Of a stretch of DNA of 29,154 bases, positions 27,891 through 29,154 are shown in pieces. The position numbers were made by a program, and so were the translations under genes. The notes under the pieces are model-generated. The model was given only the letters and a program-made list of their open reading frames with translations, did no database searches and was not told where the DNA came from. Numbering within the stretch: the first letter of the stretch is position 1; the number at the start of each line of letters is the position of its first letter. This DNA is from a virus: IMG/VR virus record IMGVR_UViG_3300042691_024053, positions 1 through 29,154 of that record; one strand, 5' to 3'.

Positions 27891-27927
27891 CATAGTCTGC
27901 TATAAATATGTGTAGGAGCAGACTATG
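27891..27927 (+). promoter_or_regulatory. late promoter inside a perfect 11-bp inverted repeat
   Basis: CATAGTCTGCT (27891-27901) and AGCAGACTATG (27917-27927) are perfect inverted repeats. Between them lies TATAAATA (27901-27908), and the right arm includes part of the ribosome site and the ATG (27925). A read-through RNA would hide the start site in a hairpin; a transcript beginning at about 27914 would lack the left arm and be free. Confidence 0.75.
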
Positions 27928-28653
27928 GCCCGATATAAATTTGATTGGTCTTCTTTGGACCGATCCACATTATATAGTTTTATGTACGAAGCCCGAAAGG
28001 ATATAGTAGGGAAAGAATTAACTATTGATCAAATACATAGAATACTATCAACTCAAGCAAAAAAATACCTTCCTATTAAAACTAAAATGATTAAAACTGC
28101 CGAACAAGAACACGGCATAATATATATTGGCGGTTGTTACTATGGTGATGATGACAAAAACAAATCACCGAGATTTGTAGAGATATGCTTCAGTTATTTT
28201 GTTTGGGATCATGTACTTAAAATTACAGATTATCGTTGGAAAAGAATCTGTAAGGTATTTGCTGATACTGTGTTACATGAAATAATACATATCAAGCAGT
28301 ACAGAAGTAGACGCTGGAAAGATATTCCTGGCTACAAAAGCACTGCGCATTCTGGGCAGCAAAGAAAAAATCAAAATTACTACGGGCATCCAGACGAAAT
28401 TGGAGCATACGCATTTAACATAGCCTGCGAGTTGTACGATAGATTTGGTTCGAATCACCAAGCTATTAAACGATATCTAGATTCAAATCGAGTTTTAAAA
28501 CATAAGAGCAGCAGTTATCTTAGATATTTTAGAACATTTGACTATAATCATAACCATGCTGTGATCAAAAAACTTAAGAAAAAAGTAATACATTATCTTC
28601 CTTATACAGTAATTGGTAAACCATTTAAGACTTCAGAATACTTGACTTCATAA
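27925..28653 (+). CDS. HExxH zinc metalloprotein (metalloprotease-like)
   Basis: 242 residues. The zinc motif H118-E-I-I-H122 (DTVLHEIIHIKQYRSR) sits on a helix and Glu158 in PDEIGAYAFNI is a fitting third ligand, the layout of gluzincin-like or SprT/WLM-like phage peptidases. The rest is basic (KKLKKKVIHYLPY). It could mature virion proteins or act on host targets. Strong AGGAG ribosome site. A late promoter within a hairpin arrangement suggests late-only synthesis. Confidence 0.8.
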   Translation: MARYKFDWSSLDRSTLYSFMYEARKDIVGKELTIDQIHRILSTQAKKYLPIKTKMIKTAEQEHGIIYIGGCYYGDDDKNKSPRFVEICFSYFVWDHVLKITDYRWKRICKVFADTVLHEIIHIKQYRSRRWKDIPGYKSTAHSGQQRKNQNYYGHPDEIGAYAFNIACELYDRFGSNHQAIKRYLDSNRVLKHKSSSYLRYFRTFDYNHNHAVIKKLKKKVIHYLPYTVIGKPFKTSEYLTS

Positions 28654-28670
28654 ATCTATTCGTGTACAAT
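28642..28670 (+). promoter_or_regulatory. sigma70-type promoter for DNA ligase
   Basis: TTGACT (28642-28647), 17 bases, TACAAT (28665-28670), with the start near 28677, 24 bases before ATG 28701. No Shine-Dalgarno is evident in the leader. Confidence 0.75.
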
Positions 28671-28700
28671 TAGCGCATCATCAATTCACACAGTAAAATT

Positions 28701-29154
28701 ATGTCAGATCCTTGTGATACAGTTATCCGTAGTTTGGAAAATCATCCTAGTCGTTTGAACAAGGAAGATATCATTCGAGTACAAGCAGAAGCGGGCAATA
28801 AGGAATTCTTTAAAGGAGTTCGATTAGCTCTCGATCCTATGATAACGTTTGGTGTAAAAAAAGTACCTAGTCACAGTGGTCCAGATGGTCAAGGACTGCC
28901 CTGGGAAGTATTTGAGGATCTGGCAGACAAATTATCGAACCGAGAACTTACCGGTCATGATGCCAAAGACGCTATCGAATTATGTCTTACTATTGCTAAG
29001 AAAAATGAATGGAACGATTGGTATCGTCGTATCCTAATTAAGGATCTACGTTGCGGTGTTAGTGATAAAACTGTTAACAAGGTAGTGGAGAAAAAATATG
29101 CAGATTACATTGTACCTACTTTCAGTTGCCAGCTTGCTCACGATAGTGCTAATC
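28701..29154 (+). CDS. lig: T4-type ATP-dependent DNA ligase, N-terminal part (cut by window)
   Basis: The 151 visible residues match the N-terminal domain of T4 gp30 ligase: VIRSLENHPSRLNKEDI, FFKGVRLALDPMITFGVKK, LADKLSNRELTGHDA and NDWYRRILIKDLRCGVS. The adenylation-domain opening FSCQLAHDSAN is reached at the very end, just before the expected active-site KxDG lysine, which is outside the window. It seals nicks in phage DNA using ATP. Its own sigma70-type promoter, separate from the late gene upstream, fits early expression. Confidence 0.95.
   Translation, partial: MSDPCDTVIRSLENHPSRLNKEDIIRVQAEAGNKEFFKGVRLALDPMITFGVKKVPSHSGPDGQGLPWEVFEDLADKLSNRELTGHDAKDAIELCLTIAKKNEWNDWYRRILIKDLRCGVSDKTVNKVVEKKYADYIVPTFSCQLAHDSAN

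Noticed and set aside
1-29154. CRISPR array or insertion sequence
   Set aside because: No regularly spaced direct repeats, transposase gene or terminal repeats were seen.

Overview
The window looks like part of the genome of a large AT-rich tailed phage of the T4 superfamily, probably aquatic and infecting a Gram-negative bacterium. Reasons: a dense tRNA array mixed with tiny ORFs; a T4 gp30-type ATP-dependent DNA ligase at the right edge; T4-type late promoter boxes (TATAAATA) just upstream of genes; phage-typical ClpP, metallophosphoesterases, GIY-YIG nuclease and a peptidoglycan-binding protein; and very tight packing with ATGA stop/start overlaps. A second promoter class is an almost perfect sigma70 promoter (TTGACN-N17-TAnnnT, found seven times). 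No host housekeeping genes or rRNA are present.

Layout. (1) 1-3382: 13 tRNA genes (the first cut by the window edge) and one aberrant tRNA-like RNA, with small phage ORFs, a PpiC-type prolyl isomerase and two non-coding stretches that can fold as H-type pseudoknots. (2) 3399-7407: a TauD-like oxygenase, a QueC-like PP-loop ATPase and a second 2OG-Fe(II)-type oxygenase in one operon, then a GIY-YIG nuclease, a metallophosphoesterase with a terminator, a probable new ~200-nt structured RNA with its own promoter, and a conserved phage-type protein. (3) 7388-22695: an accessory metabolic island that switches strand often. It holds four membrane fatty-acid desaturases, a FabG-like SDR reductase, FabZ, two acyl carrier proteins, a ketoacyl-ACP synthase, AcpS, a Rieske oxygenase, a radical SAM enzyme, a second PP-loop enzyme, three or four cupin/2OG-type oxygenases, four ABM-like barrel domains and two GNAT-like proteins. 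(4) 22716-29154: ordinary phage genes, mostly on the plus strand: an AbrB-like protein, a phage-encoded translation initiation factor IF-1, a metallophosphoesterase, an SGNH hydrolase, ClpP, a PG-binding protein (minus strand), an HExxH metalloprotein and the start of DNA ligase.

How the genes may work together. The strongest idea here is a phage-encoded, carrier-protein-dependent acyl pathway. AcpS would load phosphopantetheine on the two phage ACPs; the synthase, SDR and FabZ would extend, reduce and dehydrate an acyl chain; four desaturases would introduce several unsaturations; Rieske, radical SAM and PP-loop enzymes would tailor or amidate the product. No enoyl reductase, malonyl transferase or thioesterase is visible, so the route either borrows host FAS enzymes or keeps the double bonds. 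The toolkit resembles bacterial polyyne or polyunsaturated acyl clusters more than simple membrane maintenance, but the product is unknown. Several starts in or near this region (fabZ, the radical SAM gene, the second ACP, the GIY-YIG gene) sit where transcription should begin, suggesting leaderless mRNAs, notable in a phage that also carries IF-1.

All calls come from reading the sequence and recalling family motifs; no database search was run.
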